From positions 255,235 through 319,234 of the forward strand of contig NZ_LMUR01000022.1 in NCBI RefSeq assembly GCF_009765825.1: a DNA stretch of 64,000 bases, read 5' to 3'. Source of the DNA: Granulicella sp. L60. Lineage in GTDB: Bacteria > Acidobacteriota > Terriglobia > Terriglobales > Acidobacteriaceae. This document shows, piece by piece, positions 18,299 to 27,476 of the stretch; position 1 is the stretch's first letter, and the number at the start of each line of letters is the position of its first letter. A program made the translations under genes and the position numbers. The notes under the pieces are model-generated. The model was given only the letters and a program-made list of their open reading frames with translations. It had not been told where the DNA came from and did not search any database.

Positions 18299-19711
18299 AT
18301 GCGACAAGGACTTCGGGCCCCTCTTTTTTCTTTTTTGATTCTGGGTGTGTTGCTGTGCGGGCGGGCGCGGGGTGATGCGTCGGTCGGGGTGGTGCCTGCG
18401 CGTGGTGGGATGGGAACTGGAGCGGGGTTGCAGGACGCGCCGGGGATCTCGTGCGATGTGTCGAACACGGTTGTGTATCCGGGAGTGCAGGCTTTTGTTA
18501 AGGCTCGGGTGGCGAGTAAGAACGGAGGTCCGTTTCGATACAGCTTTTCGAGCAGCATGGGCAAGCTGGTGGTCTTTGGACTGGATGGGGAGAATGCAGT
18601 GCTGGATACGGCGGGGATGACGCCGGGGCCGATTCGTGTGACGTGCGAGGCTACGGATGCGAAGGGGCGTAAAGTTTCGGCGGTGAGTGTGATCAACCTG
18701 GCTCCGTGGCCGGTGAAGGGAGCGGAGAGTTTGTCGGCTGCTGAGCTACAGCGGCGGCAGCGTGCGATGGAGTTGCAGTTCGAGATATCGAGGCTGCAGC
18801 AGGAGATGGCGGAGGCAAGGATGGCTGCGTCGCTTGACTCGCCGGGCGAGGCTATGAAGATGGAGAGCAAGCTGAACGAGCTTCGGGCGCAGCAGGCTGC
18901 GTTGAATGTGCCGGGTGCTCCTAGTGGTGAGGGTCGGCCTGCGGGTGTGGGCGGGCCTACATCGAATGCGGAGCGGCCTACGACTGATGATGGGCGTCCA
19001 CACGATGCGGCTCGGACTCCGTTGCCGAAGCATGATGCGCCGCCGGGTAAGGAGAAGCCTCAGACCGGTACGGGGAAGCCTGTGGGGCAAAGGGGTGATG
19101 CGGCTGCGGATGGTGTTTACGCCGAGGTGCTGACGATTCAGAGGTGGGAGTCGCAGTTGAAGATGGGGAGGATGGACTATCTGTTTCCGGCGAAGGTGTC
19201 GTTGCCGGGTGCGTTTGCGGCGAGTGTTCTGGTGCATGGGTATGAGGATGTGGCGGCGCACGTGGAGGCGGGGGCGCAGTCGGTGGGGCTGAAGGTGTCT
19301 CCGAGGATGCGCGTGGAGCTGAGTTCGGATCAGCCGGATGAGTTCAAGATTGAGCCGAGCCAGGCGGACCCGGTGCAGGTGGTGCCGATTGATGGAGCGG
19401 CGGAGTGGCGATGGAGGGTGACGCCGCGAGAGCCAGCGCAGGATGGGACGCTGACGATACGAGCGGTGCTTGTGTATCCGGAGGGGGCGAATAAAGAAGA
19501 CATTCAGCTGCCGAGTAAGACGGTGCATGTCTCGGTGCAGGTGGGCAGCGTTTGGGAGTGGATGAAGTATCTGTTCTGGAACGATCCGGTGGGGCTGGTG
19601 AAGTATCTGCTGCCGGGTGGGGCGGGGTTTGCGTTTGTGGCGGGGCTGGTGGCTTGGTGGTGGAAGCGAAGGCATCCGGCGGAGAAAGACGAAGAGAAAG
19701 ATAAAGAGTGA
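18299..19711 (+). CDS. Envelope protein with coiled coil and C-terminal membrane anchor
   Basis: 470 residues from ATG 18299 (GGAGG just upstream). Signal peptide (MRQGLRAPLFSFLILGVLL), a short Ig/PKD-like beta domain (about 40-130, CDVSNTVVYPGVQAFVKARV), a coiled coil (about 145-200, RRQRAMELQFEISRLQQEM), a Pro/Gly/Arg-rich low-complexity linker (about 205-265), a second beta-rich domain (about 275-415), then one transmembrane helix (about 435-460) and a charged KDEEKDKE tail. Topology suggests a periplasmic protein fixed in the inner membrane. Function unknown. Confidence 0.75.
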   Translation: MRQGLRAPLFSFLILGVLLCGRARGDASVGVVPARGGMGTGAGLQDAPGISCDVSNTVVYPGVQAFVKARVASKNGGPFRYSFSSSMGKLVVFGLDGENAVLDTAGMTPGPIRVTCEATDAKGRKVSAVSVINLAPWPVKGAESLSAAELQRRQRAMELQFEISRLQQEMAEARMAASLDSPGEAMKMESKLNELRAQQAALNVPGAPSGEGRPAGVGGPTSNAERPTTDDGRPHDAARTPLPKHDAPPGKEKPQTGTGKPVGQRGDAAADGVYAEVLTIQRWESQLKMGRMDYLFPAKVSLPGAFAASVLVHGYEDVAAHVEAGAQSVGLKVSPRMRVELSSDQPDEFKIEPSQADPVQVVPIDGAAEWRWRVTPREPAQDGTLTIRAVLVYPEGANKEDIQLPSKTVHVSVQVGSVWEWMKYLFWNDPVGLVKYLLPGGAGFAFVAGLVAWWWKRRHPAEKDEEKDKE

Positions 19712-19715
19712 AGAG

Positions 19716-19756
19716 ACGACCGCCGCGGCTGTGGGATGCTGAGTCGCGGCGGTCGT
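19716..19756. terminator. Bidirectional terminator
   Basis: ACGACCGCCGCG (19716-19727) pairs perfectly over 12 bp with CGCGGCGGTCGT (19745-19756), between the convergent envelope-protein and glycosidase genes. The T-tract is short on the plus strand. Confidence 0.75.
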
Positions 19757-19766
19757 TTGGTTATGG

Positions 19767-21677
19767 TTATTCGGGTTTGTCGAAGACTTTGTCCTGGTAG
19801 GCCTTTTGGAGGATGGAGAAGGCTTGCTTCTTTTGTCCCTGGTCGGAGACGAGGCCCTTGCGGTTGAAGTTGTCCTGGATGCCGGTGTTGAGGCGACGGG
19901 GGGAGCGGAAGTCCATGAGGATCCATGGGCTGGTGCCGGAGAGCTGCGGGATGCGGCGGAGCATGGCGATCTGGTGTTTGTAGAGCTCGGCCTGATACTC
20001 CTCGGTCCAGATGGCGGGGTCGGTGGTGCCGGCGGGTGCGTGGTTGCCGAAGCGGGCGTCGCCGCCCCACTCGGACATGATGAGGGGCTTCTGGTAGTGG
20101 ATGTCCCAGGTGGTGTGGTCGATGCCGGCGAGTTTTTGCTCGTACCAGCCGACGTACTCGTTGGTGCCGATGACGTCGAGGGCTTTGCCGAGCGGGTCGT
20201 CGACGATCTTGGTGGTGCCGGTGCCGTCGGGATTCTTCTCGGTGCGGACGAGGAGGGCGGCGGTGACGAGGCGGGTGGGGTCGAGCTGGCGGGTGAGGTC
20301 GGCCAGGGTGGTGAGGTACTTGGTGCGGGCTTCGTTGTTGGGGGTTTCGTTGGCGACGGACCAGAGGACAATGGAGGCTTTGTTGCGGTCGCGGCGGATC
20401 ATCTCGGAGAGCTGCTGTTTGGATTTGGCGAGGACGGCGGGGTTGTCGAACTGGAGCGCCCAGTAGTCGGGGATCTCGGACCAGACCATGATGCCGAGGC
20501 GGTCGGCGGCGCGGGTCATGCGTTCGTCGTGGGGGTAGTGGGCGAGACGGATGTAGTTGCAGCCTAGTTCTTTGGCCCAGCCGAGGAGGGTGTCGACGTC
20601 TTTTTCGGAGTAGGCGCGGCCGGTGCGGTAGGGGGCTTCGGCGTGGACGGAGACGCCGCGGAGGAAGACGGGTTTACCGTTGAGCAGGATCTGGGTGCCG
20701 CGGGCTTCGATGGTGCGGAAGCCGATCTGGGTTTGAATGAGGTCGTAATGAGCCGTGCGGCGCGGGCGAACGCTGTCGCCTGTTGCTCCGCCCTGCATAG
20801 TTAAGCTGTGGGATATGTGAACTGTGTAGAGCTTAGGATTTTCCGGAGACCATAGGCTGATGGATTTAACGGGCAGGGAGATTATTGCTCTGGATTGTTC
20901 GTCGGTTTTGGCAATGACATATGCCTGGAGTTCGGGGATCGAGACTGCAACCGAAAGTCCGGCGGGCGCGCCTTCTACGTGGACGTAGCCTTCGATGAGG
21001 GAGTGGTCGGTGCGGCTGAGGTGGAGGTCGTAGTCGTCGATGAACTGGGTGGGGACGGTGACGAGGGAGACGTCGCGGGTGAGGCCGCCGTAGTTCCACC
21101 AGTCGGTCTGGAGGGTGGGGACGCCGTCGGCGAGGCGGGTGTCGTCGACGGAGATGACGACGAAGTTTTTGCCGGGGGTAACGACGCTGGTGATGTCGCA
21201 GTCGAAGGGGGTGAAGCCGCCCTCATGCTCGCAGACTTTTTTTGTGTTGACCCAGACGAAGGAGCGGTAGTTGGCGGCGCCGATGTGGAGGAAGGTGCGG
21301 GTGTCGGGCTTCGGGGTGAAGTCGAAGTCTTTTTGATACCAGACGACGCCCTCGTAGTAGAGGAGGTCGGGGCGCTGGGTGTTCCAGTCGCCGGGGACTT
21401 TGAGTGTGGGGGCGGTGGCGAAGTTGTAGTCGTGGGGTTCGCCGTGGGGATCGAAGGGGGCGTTCATGAAGAAGCCGTCTTTGCGAATCTCCTGGTGGAA
21501 GGTGTAGAGGCCGGTGGAGTAGGGGTCGACGATGGCGTGCCAGTCGCCGTCGAGTGAGGTGGAGGTGCGGTGGTCTACATCGACGAGGAGGGTGGTGTTG
21601 GTTGGGGTCTGCGAGTGGGCGGCGGTTGCGGCAAGGAGGATTGCGGCGAGGAGGGTGCGGATTGCGGACTGCGGCAT
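19767..21677 (-). CDS. Secreted glycoside hydrolase family 2 (beta-glucuronidase-like)
   Basis: 636 residues. Signal peptide (MPQSAIRTLLAAILLAATAAHSQ), then the three GH2 parts: N-terminal sugar-binding sandwich (about 40-210), Ig-like domain (about 215-310) and TIM barrel (about 320-620). Catalytic acid/base E444 sits in WSVANETP and the nucleophile E536 in MSEWGGDA; HYPHDE and RLAHY are also family-typical. The motif context is nearest to beta-glucuronidases, but galactosidase or related activity cannot be excluded. A periplasmic or exported enzyme for degrading glucuronide-containing oligosaccharides is the best guess. Confidence 0.88.
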   Translation of the reverse strand: MPQSAIRTLLAAILLAATAAHSQTPTNTTLLVDVDHRTSTSLDGDWHAIVDPYSTGLYTFHQEIRKDGFFMNAPFDPHGEPHDYNFATAPTLKVPGDWNTQRPDLLYYEGVVWYQKDFDFTPKPDTRTFLHIGAANYRSFVWVNTKKVCEHEGGFTPFDCDITSVVTPGKNFVVISVDDTRLADGVPTLQTDWWNYGGLTRDVSLVTVPTQFIDDYDLHLSRTDHSLIEGYVHVEGAPAGLSVAVSIPELQAYVIAKTDEQSRAIISLPVKSISLWSPENPKLYTVHISHSLTMQGGATGDSVRPRRTAHYDLIQTQIGFRTIEARGTQILLNGKPVFLRGVSVHAEAPYRTGRAYSEKDVDTLLGWAKELGCNYIRLAHYPHDERMTRAADRLGIMVWSEIPDYWALQFDNPAVLAKSKQQLSEMIRRDRNKASIVLWSVANETPNNEARTKYLTTLADLTRQLDPTRLVTAALLVRTEKNPDGTGTTKIVDDPLGKALDVIGTNEYVGWYEQKLAGIDHTTWDIHYQKPLIMSEWGGDARFGNHAPAGTTDPAIWTEEYQAELYKHQIAMLRRIPQLSGTSPWILMDFRSPRRLNTGIQDNFNRKGLVSDQGQKKQAFSILQKAYQDKVFDKPE

Positions 21678-21788
21678 GAGTGGTCTCCGGTGCGATTGGT
21701 GAGCGTGGGTGGGGCGGAAAAGAGGCTCGGAGACATAATACTTCGCTCTTTGAACAATTGCTTGAGGGATTGGAGGAGGAGCGAATGT

Positions 21789-24700
21789 TCAAGCGAGTGG
21801 TGATGGTAGAGGGTGATGTTTAGTGGGTGGTGGTGGGTGGGTTTCTGGGGTGTGGGTTTCGGCGAGGGGGAGGAAGAGGGAGAAGATGGTCCCGTGGTGG
21901 ACGGGGTGTTGGGAGCTGCGCAGGGTGAGGCGGCCCTGGTGGCGGTTGATGATGCCGGAGGAGATCCAGAGGCCGAGGCCGGTGCCGTTGAGGTCCTTGG
22001 TGGTGAAGAAGGGTTCGAAGAGGCGGGCCTGTACGGCGGGGGACATGCCGTGGCCGGTGTCGGCGATGGTGATGCGGATGCCGCGGCGGGGAGCGGGGAA
22101 GGCGGGGGAGAGGTCGGTGGCGTCGTGGGCGCGGATGAGGAGGCGGCCGCCGTGGCGCATGGCGTCGATGGCGTTGGCGATGAGGTTGTTGAGGACCTGG
22201 CGGATGTCGTTTTCGAAGCAGAGGATGGTGGTGACAGCGGCGTAGGAGGCTTCGACGCGGATGTTGGAGTTGGCGAGTCGTCCCTGGTAGAGGTTGAGGA
22301 CGGCATCGACGAGGTCTCTGGCGGTGACGCGGGTTGCGCCTACGGCCTGGCGGTGGAAGCGGAGGGTCTGGGTGGCGATCTGGCAGACGCGTGATAGTTC
22401 GGCCTGGGCGGTTTGGACGTACTGGCGGACGGTCTCGGGGAGCTCGTCGGAGAGGTTGATGAGGAAGAGTAGGTTGGTGATGGCTTCGAGGGGGTTGTTG
22501 ATCTCGTGCGAGATGGAGCTGGCGAGGCGGCCGACGGCGGCGAGCTTCTCGCTCTGGATGAGGGCGGCCTCGGCTTTTTTCTGGTGGGTGATGTCGAGGG
22601 TAGCGGTGGCGATGGCCTGGATGGAGCCATCGGGGGCGAAGACGGGAGAGTAGTTGAGGTTGAAGAAGTGTTTTTCGCCGGGGCGTGAGGGGAACTCGCC
22701 TTCGATGAGATGGCGCTGCATGGTTTTGGTGGCGAGGACCTGCTCGAAGATCTCGCGGACGCCGCTGGGGGCAATGTCGGTGATGGGACGGCCGATGATC
22801 TCCTCGGGAGGGAGGCCGATGATCTCGGCGAGGCGGTCATTGAGACGGAGGTAGCGGAAGTCGACGGGGTCGAAGAGGCCGAGGCCGACGGGTGCGGTGC
22901 GGTAGACGGTTTCGAGTTCGGCGCGCTGGCGCTCGGTCTCTTCCTGACGGCGCTGGAGGGTCTCGGCGAAGGTCTTGCGGTCGTCGATGTCGAGAGCTAC
23001 GCCGAGCCAGTGGAGGACTCTGCCGGAGTCGTCGCGGACGGCCTGGGCGCGGAGCCACCACCAGCGAGCATGGCTGTCGTGGGCGCGTATCATACGGGCT
23101 TCGATGTCGAAGACGGAGCCGGTGGCGACGGAGTGGGACCAGCGTTCCATGAGGCGGTTGTGGTCGTCGGGGTGAAAGGCGTCGAGCCAGCCCATGCCGC
23201 CGAGCTCTTCGACGGTGTGGCCGATGTAGTCGAGGAAGCCCTGGTTGGCGTAGGTGATGGAGCCGTCGGGCGCGCCCATCCAGATGGCCTGGGGGTTGAG
23301 ATCGGCGAGGACTCGGTAGCGAGCTTCGCTGGCTACGAGGGCTTCTTCGTTCTTCTTGCGGCTGTTGATGTCGATGGTCATGCCGCGGAGGCTGGTGGGT
23401 TCGCCGTCGACGAAGACGGCCTGGCCGCGGCTTTCGAGCCAGAGGATGCTGCCATCGGCGGCGCGGACCTGGAACTCCTGCACGATCATCTGGCCGGACT
23501 CGATGGCGGCCTGGGCGCATGCGGCGATGATGGGAATGTACTCGGGGACGACGATATTTTTGAAGGCTCGGAAGTCGGGGATCTCGGCGAAGGGATGGCC
23601 GAAGACGGGATAGGAGCCTGCGCCGAAGGTGGCTTTGCCGGTGGCGTAGTCGATGTCCCAGGTGGCGACCTGGGCGGTGTGTTGGACGGCGGCGAGGAGG
23701 TTCTGCTGCTGCTTGAGGACGAGGTCGGACTGACGGCGTGCGGTGACGTCGCGGAAGAAGATGACGACGCCGCCGTCGTAGGGGCGGCACTGCTGGGCGA
23801 GCCAGAGGTTGAGAGGCTCGGGATAGAAGATCTCGAACTCTGCGGGGATGCGCTGATCCATGGCGCGGTGGTAGTGGAAGAGGATCTCGGGAGATTGGAG
23901 AGCGGCGGGAAATTCGCGCCAGAGATTTTTGCCGAGGAGGTCGCGCCTGGGGCTGAGGAGCTCTTTGGCGCGGCGGTTGAGGAAGGTGTAGTTCCAGTCG
24001 CGGTTGAGGCTGACGACGGCGTCGGTGGTGATCTCGAGCACCTGGCTGAGGTGACGGGCGGAGGCGTCGCGAAGAAGCTCCGCACCTTTGCGGTCGGTGA
24101 CGTCGCTGGAGAAGATGACGATGCCGTCTTCGTGGGGGCGGACGAGGACCTTGAACCAGATGTCGAGGGGCGCGGGGTAGTAGGCCTCGAACTCGGTGGG
24201 GACGCGACGCTCCATAGTGGCGAGGTAGTTGGAGCGGAAGGGCTCCTGCTGGTTGGAGGGGAAGCGCTCCCAGAGGTTTTCGCCTACGAGGGTGTCGGTC
24301 TTGAGGATGGCGAGCGCGGCGCGGTTGGCGAAGGTGCAGATCCAGTTGCGATCGATGCAGACGATTGAGTCGGGCGAGGCGTCGAAGATCTGTTGGAATC
24401 TGCGGTCGGCCTGGTTGCGGAGGGCTTCAGCCTGCTTGCGGTCGGTAATGTCGCGGTAGTAGACGGCGATGCCTTCGTCGGTGGGTAGGACGTGGATGTC
24501 TACCCAGAGGCCGAAGGGTTTGTAGAAGTGTTCGATCCGCTGGGGGACACGAGTCTGCATGACGGCTCGGTAGCAGTCTTCGACGTCGGTGCCGAGAGTC
24601 TCGGGGAAGAGCTCCCAGTGGATTTTGCTGCCGATATCCCTGGGCTGGAGGCGGCTGATTCGAGCGGCTTCGGCGTTGGCGTAGGTGATGGTCCAGTTGC

Positions 24701-24836
24701 GGTCGAAGCAGAGGATGGCCTCGGGCAGATGCGCGAGCAGGTTAGCGGAACGAGTGTGGCTGGTCTCTGCTTCGGCGCGTGCGGGGGTGCGTTGTTCCGA
24801 CGAGTTGAAGGCGTTATCGATGGAGGAGTCGGGCAT
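21789..24836 (-). CDS. Orphan multi-PAS sensor histidine kinase
   Basis: 1015 residues, no transmembrane segment. About six PAS/PAC units stand in series (roughly 30-140, 145-260, 265-380, 385-500, 505-640, 650-770); the first three are close relatives (LCFDRNWTITYAN, VCIDRNWICTFAN, VSLNRDWNYTFLN). HisKA follows with phospho-accepting H777 (SISHEINNPLEA), then HATPase with N box (NDIRQVLNNLIANAIDAM), G1 (DTGHGMSP) and G2 (GTGLGLWI). A cytoplasmic sensor, likely reading small ligands or redox state. No response regulator is adjacent; the next gene (yceH) ends 29 bases upstream on the same strand. Confidence 0.93.
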   Translation of the reverse strand: MPDSSIDNAFNSSEQRTPARAEAETSHTRSANLLAHLPEAILCFDRNWTITYANAEAARISRLQPRDIGSKIHWELFPETLGTDVEDCYRAVMQTRVPQRIEHFYKPFGLWVDIHVLPTDEGIAVYYRDITDRKQAEALRNQADRRFQQIFDASPDSIVCIDRNWICTFANRAALAILKTDTLVGENLWERFPSNQQEPFRSNYLATMERRVPTEFEAYYPAPLDIWFKVLVRPHEDGIVIFSSDVTDRKGAELLRDASARHLSQVLEITTDAVVSLNRDWNYTFLNRRAKELLSPRRDLLGKNLWREFPAALQSPEILFHYHRAMDQRIPAEFEIFYPEPLNLWLAQQCRPYDGGVVIFFRDVTARRQSDLVLKQQQNLLAAVQHTAQVATWDIDYATGKATFGAGSYPVFGHPFAEIPDFRAFKNIVVPEYIPIIAACAQAAIESGQMIVQEFQVRAADGSILWLESRGQAVFVDGEPTSLRGMTIDINSRKKNEEALVASEARYRVLADLNPQAIWMGAPDGSITYANQGFLDYIGHTVEELGGMGWLDAFHPDDHNRLMERWSHSVATGSVFDIEARMIRAHDSHARWWWLRAQAVRDDSGRVLHWLGVALDIDDRKTFAETLQRRQEETERQRAELETVYRTAPVGLGLFDPVDFRYLRLNDRLAEIIGLPPEEIIGRPITDIAPSGVREIFEQVLATKTMQRHLIEGEFPSRPGEKHFFNLNYSPVFAPDGSIQAIATATLDITHQKKAEAALIQSEKLAAVGRLASSISHEINNPLEAITNLLFLINLSDELPETVRQYVQTAQAELSRVCQIATQTLRFHRQAVGATRVTARDLVDAVLNLYQGRLANSNIRVEASYAAVTTILCFENDIRQVLNNLIANAIDAMRHGGRLLIRAHDATDLSPAFPAPRRGIRITIADTGHGMSPAVQARLFEPFFTTKDLNGTGLGLWISSGIINRHQGRLTLRSSQHPVHHGTIFSLFLPLAETHTPETHPPPPTKHHPLPSPLA

Positions 24837-24865
24837 GACGATACGCTGAAGGGCGATGCTTCATC

Positions 24866-25576
24866 TTACAGAGGCTGGGTTGGGGATGTACGGATTTCGG
24901 CGCTCGATTCGAGACGGTCAACGCGGCTCTGCAGGGCTTGCAGCGCGGTGGTAAGGGCGGCGATCTCCGCTTCAAGTTGGGCGAGGCGTTGGGTGGATGA
25001 GGAGGAGGGGTCGGTTCGGTCGGGACGGTCGAGTCGTTCGGGGACGGAGACGGATAGGTCAGATGGGTCGCCGAGGAGGTGGGCGTAGCGGGCTTCGCGG
25101 GAGCCGGGCTGGCGGGGCAGGATGATGGTGAGGGGGCCCGTGCTGTCGGGGGCGATCTCGTCGGCGGGTGGACGGGAGGAGAGGCGTTCGAGTGTGGACT
25201 GGACGGCGGCGAGGTCATCGAAGGTGTAGAGGCGGTCGGCGCGGCTGCGGAGTTCGCCGGGGGTTTGAGGGCCGCGTAGGATGAGGAGGCAGAGGACAGC
25301 GGTCTCGTCGCGGCGGAGGTTAAGGACGGTGCGGATGCGGTGCTCGTACTTGGGGACGCGGGCGTCGCGGACGGAGGTGACGAGGGCGAGGTCTTCGAGG
25401 GAGTGAATGGCCTGGCGGACCTCGTCTTCGGTGAGGTCGAGCACGGGATCGCGGCTGGAGCGTTGGTTGCAGGCGTTGATGAGGGCGTTGAGGGAGAGTG
25501 GATAGTTCTCGGGGGTGGCGATCTCTTTTTCGATGAGGGAGCCGAGGACGCGGAGCTGGAGGTGATCGAGGTGCAT
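24866..25576 (-). CDS. YceH family (UPF0502/DUF480) protein
   Basis: 236 residues from ATG 25576; in-frame codons extend to 25672 but the family begins close to LRVLGSLIEKEIATPENYPL, which lies just after this Met. Two winged-helix domains are visible (about 1-80 and 90-165: PGELRSRADRLYTFDDL), then a Pro/Arg/Ser linker and a C-terminal coiled coil (RLAQLEAEIAALTTALQALQ). The fold suggests DNA or protein binding; function is unknown despite wide conservation. It precedes the PAS kinase with a 29-base gap and may be cotranscribed with it. Confidence 0.88.
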   Translation of the reverse strand: MHLDHLQLRVLGSLIEKEIATPENYPLSLNALINACNQRSSRDPVLDLTEDEVRQAIHSLEDLALVTSVRDARVPKYEHRIRTVLNLRRDETAVLCLLILRGPQTPGELRSRADRLYTFDDLAAVQSTLERLSSRPPADEIAPDSTGPLTIILPRQPGSREARYAHLLGDPSDLSVSVPERLDRPDRTDPSSSSTQRLAQLEAEIAALTTALQALQSRVDRLESSAEIRTSPTQPL

Positions 25577-25966
25577 AGCTATAAGGGTGCCATAGGCTGG
25601 GCCTGGGTGTGTGGTTTCGCGGGGGAGAGGATGCATGTGGGGCAGTGATTGTGGTTTGGTGGGTTGGCTCATTGTCGGGGTGGGTGAGCCGATATGTCTC
25701 TTTAGGATGAGTGGTTTGGTCTTTTGTTTACGGGGTAGCTTGATGTCGATATCTGGGATAAATTGTTGCAGTGAATAGGCTTATGGATTTTTGATTGTGA
25801 TGTACTGTGTTTCAATCGTGTATCGAAGGGATGACACTAAAGTTACAGTCCGGCGATAGTTTATTTCGTATTGGTCCGGTAGACTTAAGATAGCGAATGA
25901 GTAGTGGTAAATCGCATTAGGGATTTCCATTCGCAAGAACGACGATAACTACGGCCAGGAGTGCTA
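25577..25966. other. Divergent intergenic region, yceH / DUF882 gene
   Basis: No gene seen. The half nearest 25966 is AT-rich (from about 25740) and probably holds the promoter for the rightward gene; no consensus pair stands out. Confidence 0.5.
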
Positions 25967-26713
25967 ATGGGATTGCAGCGAAGAGGTGTCGCTTTGGCGG
26001 CGGTGGTGGGGATGGTTCTTGTGGGTGCGAGCAGTTTCTCCTGGGCCAGGACGGTGCGGACGCGGGTGCATGCTGGGCTTCGGAGCTCGATGCGGATGAA
26101 GACGCATCCGGTGGAGATGACGGGCGAAGAGGTTGTGCCGGGGGTGATGCCGGTTGACTCGTCCGCCGAGGCGCCGGAGGGTGCAAAACCCTACACGCTG
26201 CATATGCTGAATCTGCATACGGGTGAGGCGTTGGATGTGGTGTACCGGATCGGTGACACCTATGTTCCTGATGCGCTGGCGAAGTTGAATTATTTTTTGC
26301 GGGACCGTCATACGCAGGATGTAATCGAGTATGAGCCGAAGGAGTTCGACGTGCTACATGCGATGATGGCGCGGCTGGGTCGGGCGGAGGGCGTGATCGA
26401 CGTGGTGTGTGGATACCGGACGCCGGAGACGAATGCGGCGCTGCGGCACGGGTCGCCGAGGACTGGAGTGGCAGAACACAGCCAGCATATGGAAGGACAT
26501 GCGATTGATCTGCGGGTGCCGGGCGAGTCGACGACGCAGGTAAGGGATGCGGCACTTTCGCTGCGCGCAGGCGGCGTGGGTTTCTATCCGGTGAATCAGT
26601 TTGTGCATGTGGATGTGGGACCGGTGAGGGAGTGGGCGTTTGGTGCTGCACCTCCGCGACCGGGACGGCGGGTTCGCCGGGCTCATGGGTCGGGGACCGT
26701 TTCCGGGGAATAG
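25967..26713 (+). CDS. DUF882/YcbK-type M15 peptidase
   Basis: 248 residues from ATG 25967 (CCAGGA upstream; a GTG lies two codons earlier). N-terminal basic-hydrophobic export signal (MGLQRRGVALAAVVGMVLVG). The catalytic domain (about 75-225) shows the DUF882 hallmarks LNYFLRDRHT, CGYRTPETNAAL, AEHSQHMEGHAIDLRV (metal His and Asp) and QFVHVDVGPVR (final His and Asp). These zinc-dependent peptidases of the M15 clan act on peptidoglycan crosslinks or stem peptides in the periplasm. A Pro/Arg tail follows. Single gene with its own terminator. Confidence 0.88.
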   Translation: MGLQRRGVALAAVVGMVLVGASSFSWARTVRTRVHAGLRSSMRMKTHPVEMTGEEVVPGVMPVDSSAEAPEGAKPYTLHMLNLHTGEALDVVYRIGDTYVPDALAKLNYFLRDRHTQDVIEYEPKEFDVLHAMMARLGRAEGVIDVVCGYRTPETNAALRHGSPRTGVAEHSQHMEGHAIDLRVPGESTTQVRDAALSLRAGGVGFYPVNQFVHVDVGPVREWAFGAAPPRPGRRVRRAHGSGTVSGE

Positions 26714-26760
26714 TGAGCGAGTAGATTGATTTCAGTGGTGCAGATTTCAGAAGTGCAGAG

Positions 26761-26784
26761 GGCTCCGGGTTTCCGGGGCCTTTT
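26761..26784 (+). terminator. Rho-independent terminator of DUF882 gene
   Basis: GGCTCCGG (26761-26768), loop GTTT, CCGGGGCC (26773-26780; one G-T pair), then TTTT. Confidence 0.85.
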
Positions 26785-26858
26785 GCGTTGAGGTCGAATA
26801 GACGGGTTAGCTGCAGCGGGCTTTTGTTTGGGTGGAGGGGTTGGCTATACTTCGCCGC

Positions 26859-27389
26859 ATGGATCTTCTGCGGCGAGAACTTCGAGTGGCGAGGTGGGGC
26901 TTGCCGCTTGCGCGGGCTGTTGCAGAGCGGATCGGTGGAGATAAGGCTGCGGTGCGGACTTTGGTGCGGGAGCTGTTTGGGGATGATGTAGAAGTTCGAA
27001 AGCGGGCGGCGGATGTGGCGCGGCGGATGACAGAGAGGGATGGTGCGCTCCTTGTGCCTTATGCGGATGAGCTTACCGGGTTGCTGGAGACGCTGCCGGT
27101 GGAAGAGTCGCGGACGCGGTGGCATCTGGGATTAGTGGTGCCGCGGATTGCGTGTACGCGGGCGCAGAGACTGCGGGTGGCCAGGACGATGTCGTTACTT
27201 GCTAAGGATGAGAGCAATGTGGTGCGGTGTTCGGCGGTGGAGGGGATGGGGCTGCTGGCTGTTCGAGAAGCGAGTCTGAGAGATGAGGCGGAAGAGATGA
27301 TGGAGAGATTTTTGCGGGAGGGGACAAAGGCGATGAAGTGCCGGGCTCGGCTTGCGACGCAGAGGTTGACGAGAGCTGAGAGACGATGA
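26859..27389 (+). CDS. HEAT-like repeat protein
   Basis: 176 residues from ATG 26859. The upstream GGTGGAGGGG is rather far (about 19 bases), so a GTG at 26832 or TTG at 26841 remains possible. Sequence is wholly helical with repeating units (VRTLVRELFGDDVEVRKRAADVARRM, DESNVVRCSAVEGMGLLA) resembling HEAT/armadillo repeats, rich in Arg. Likely a cytoplasmic scaffold or protein-binding domain; no specific function recognised. Confidence 0.7.
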   Translation: MDLLRRELRVARWGLPLARAVAERIGGDKAAVRTLVRELFGDDVEVRKRAADVARRMTERDGALLVPYADELTGLLETLPVEESRTRWHLGLVVPRIACTRAQRLRVARTMSLLAKDESNVVRCSAVEGMGLLAVREASLRDEAEEMMERFLREGTKAMKCRARLATQRLTRAERR

Positions 27390-27401
27390 AACTTATATAC
27401 A

Positions 27402-27429
27402 AAGAGGCCGCCATTGCTGGCGGCCTCTT
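27402..27429. terminator. Bidirectional terminator
   Basis: AAGAGGCCGCC (27402-27412), loop ATTGCT, GGCGGCCTCTT (27419-27429): an 11-bp perfect stem between convergent genes, with T-rich flank on the plus side and TTTGTATATAAG on the minus side. Confidence 0.88.
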
Positions 27430-27476
27430 ATTGTTGTGATTTGGTTTTGCGCGGAGCGCGATTGGCGTACGCGGTA

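Noticed and set aside
22710..24368. 552-codon plus-strand ORF opposite the PAS kinase
   Set aside because: Same antisense effect; composition is dominated by Glu/Gly/Val/Asp and no motif is visible, while the kinase frame is unmistakable.
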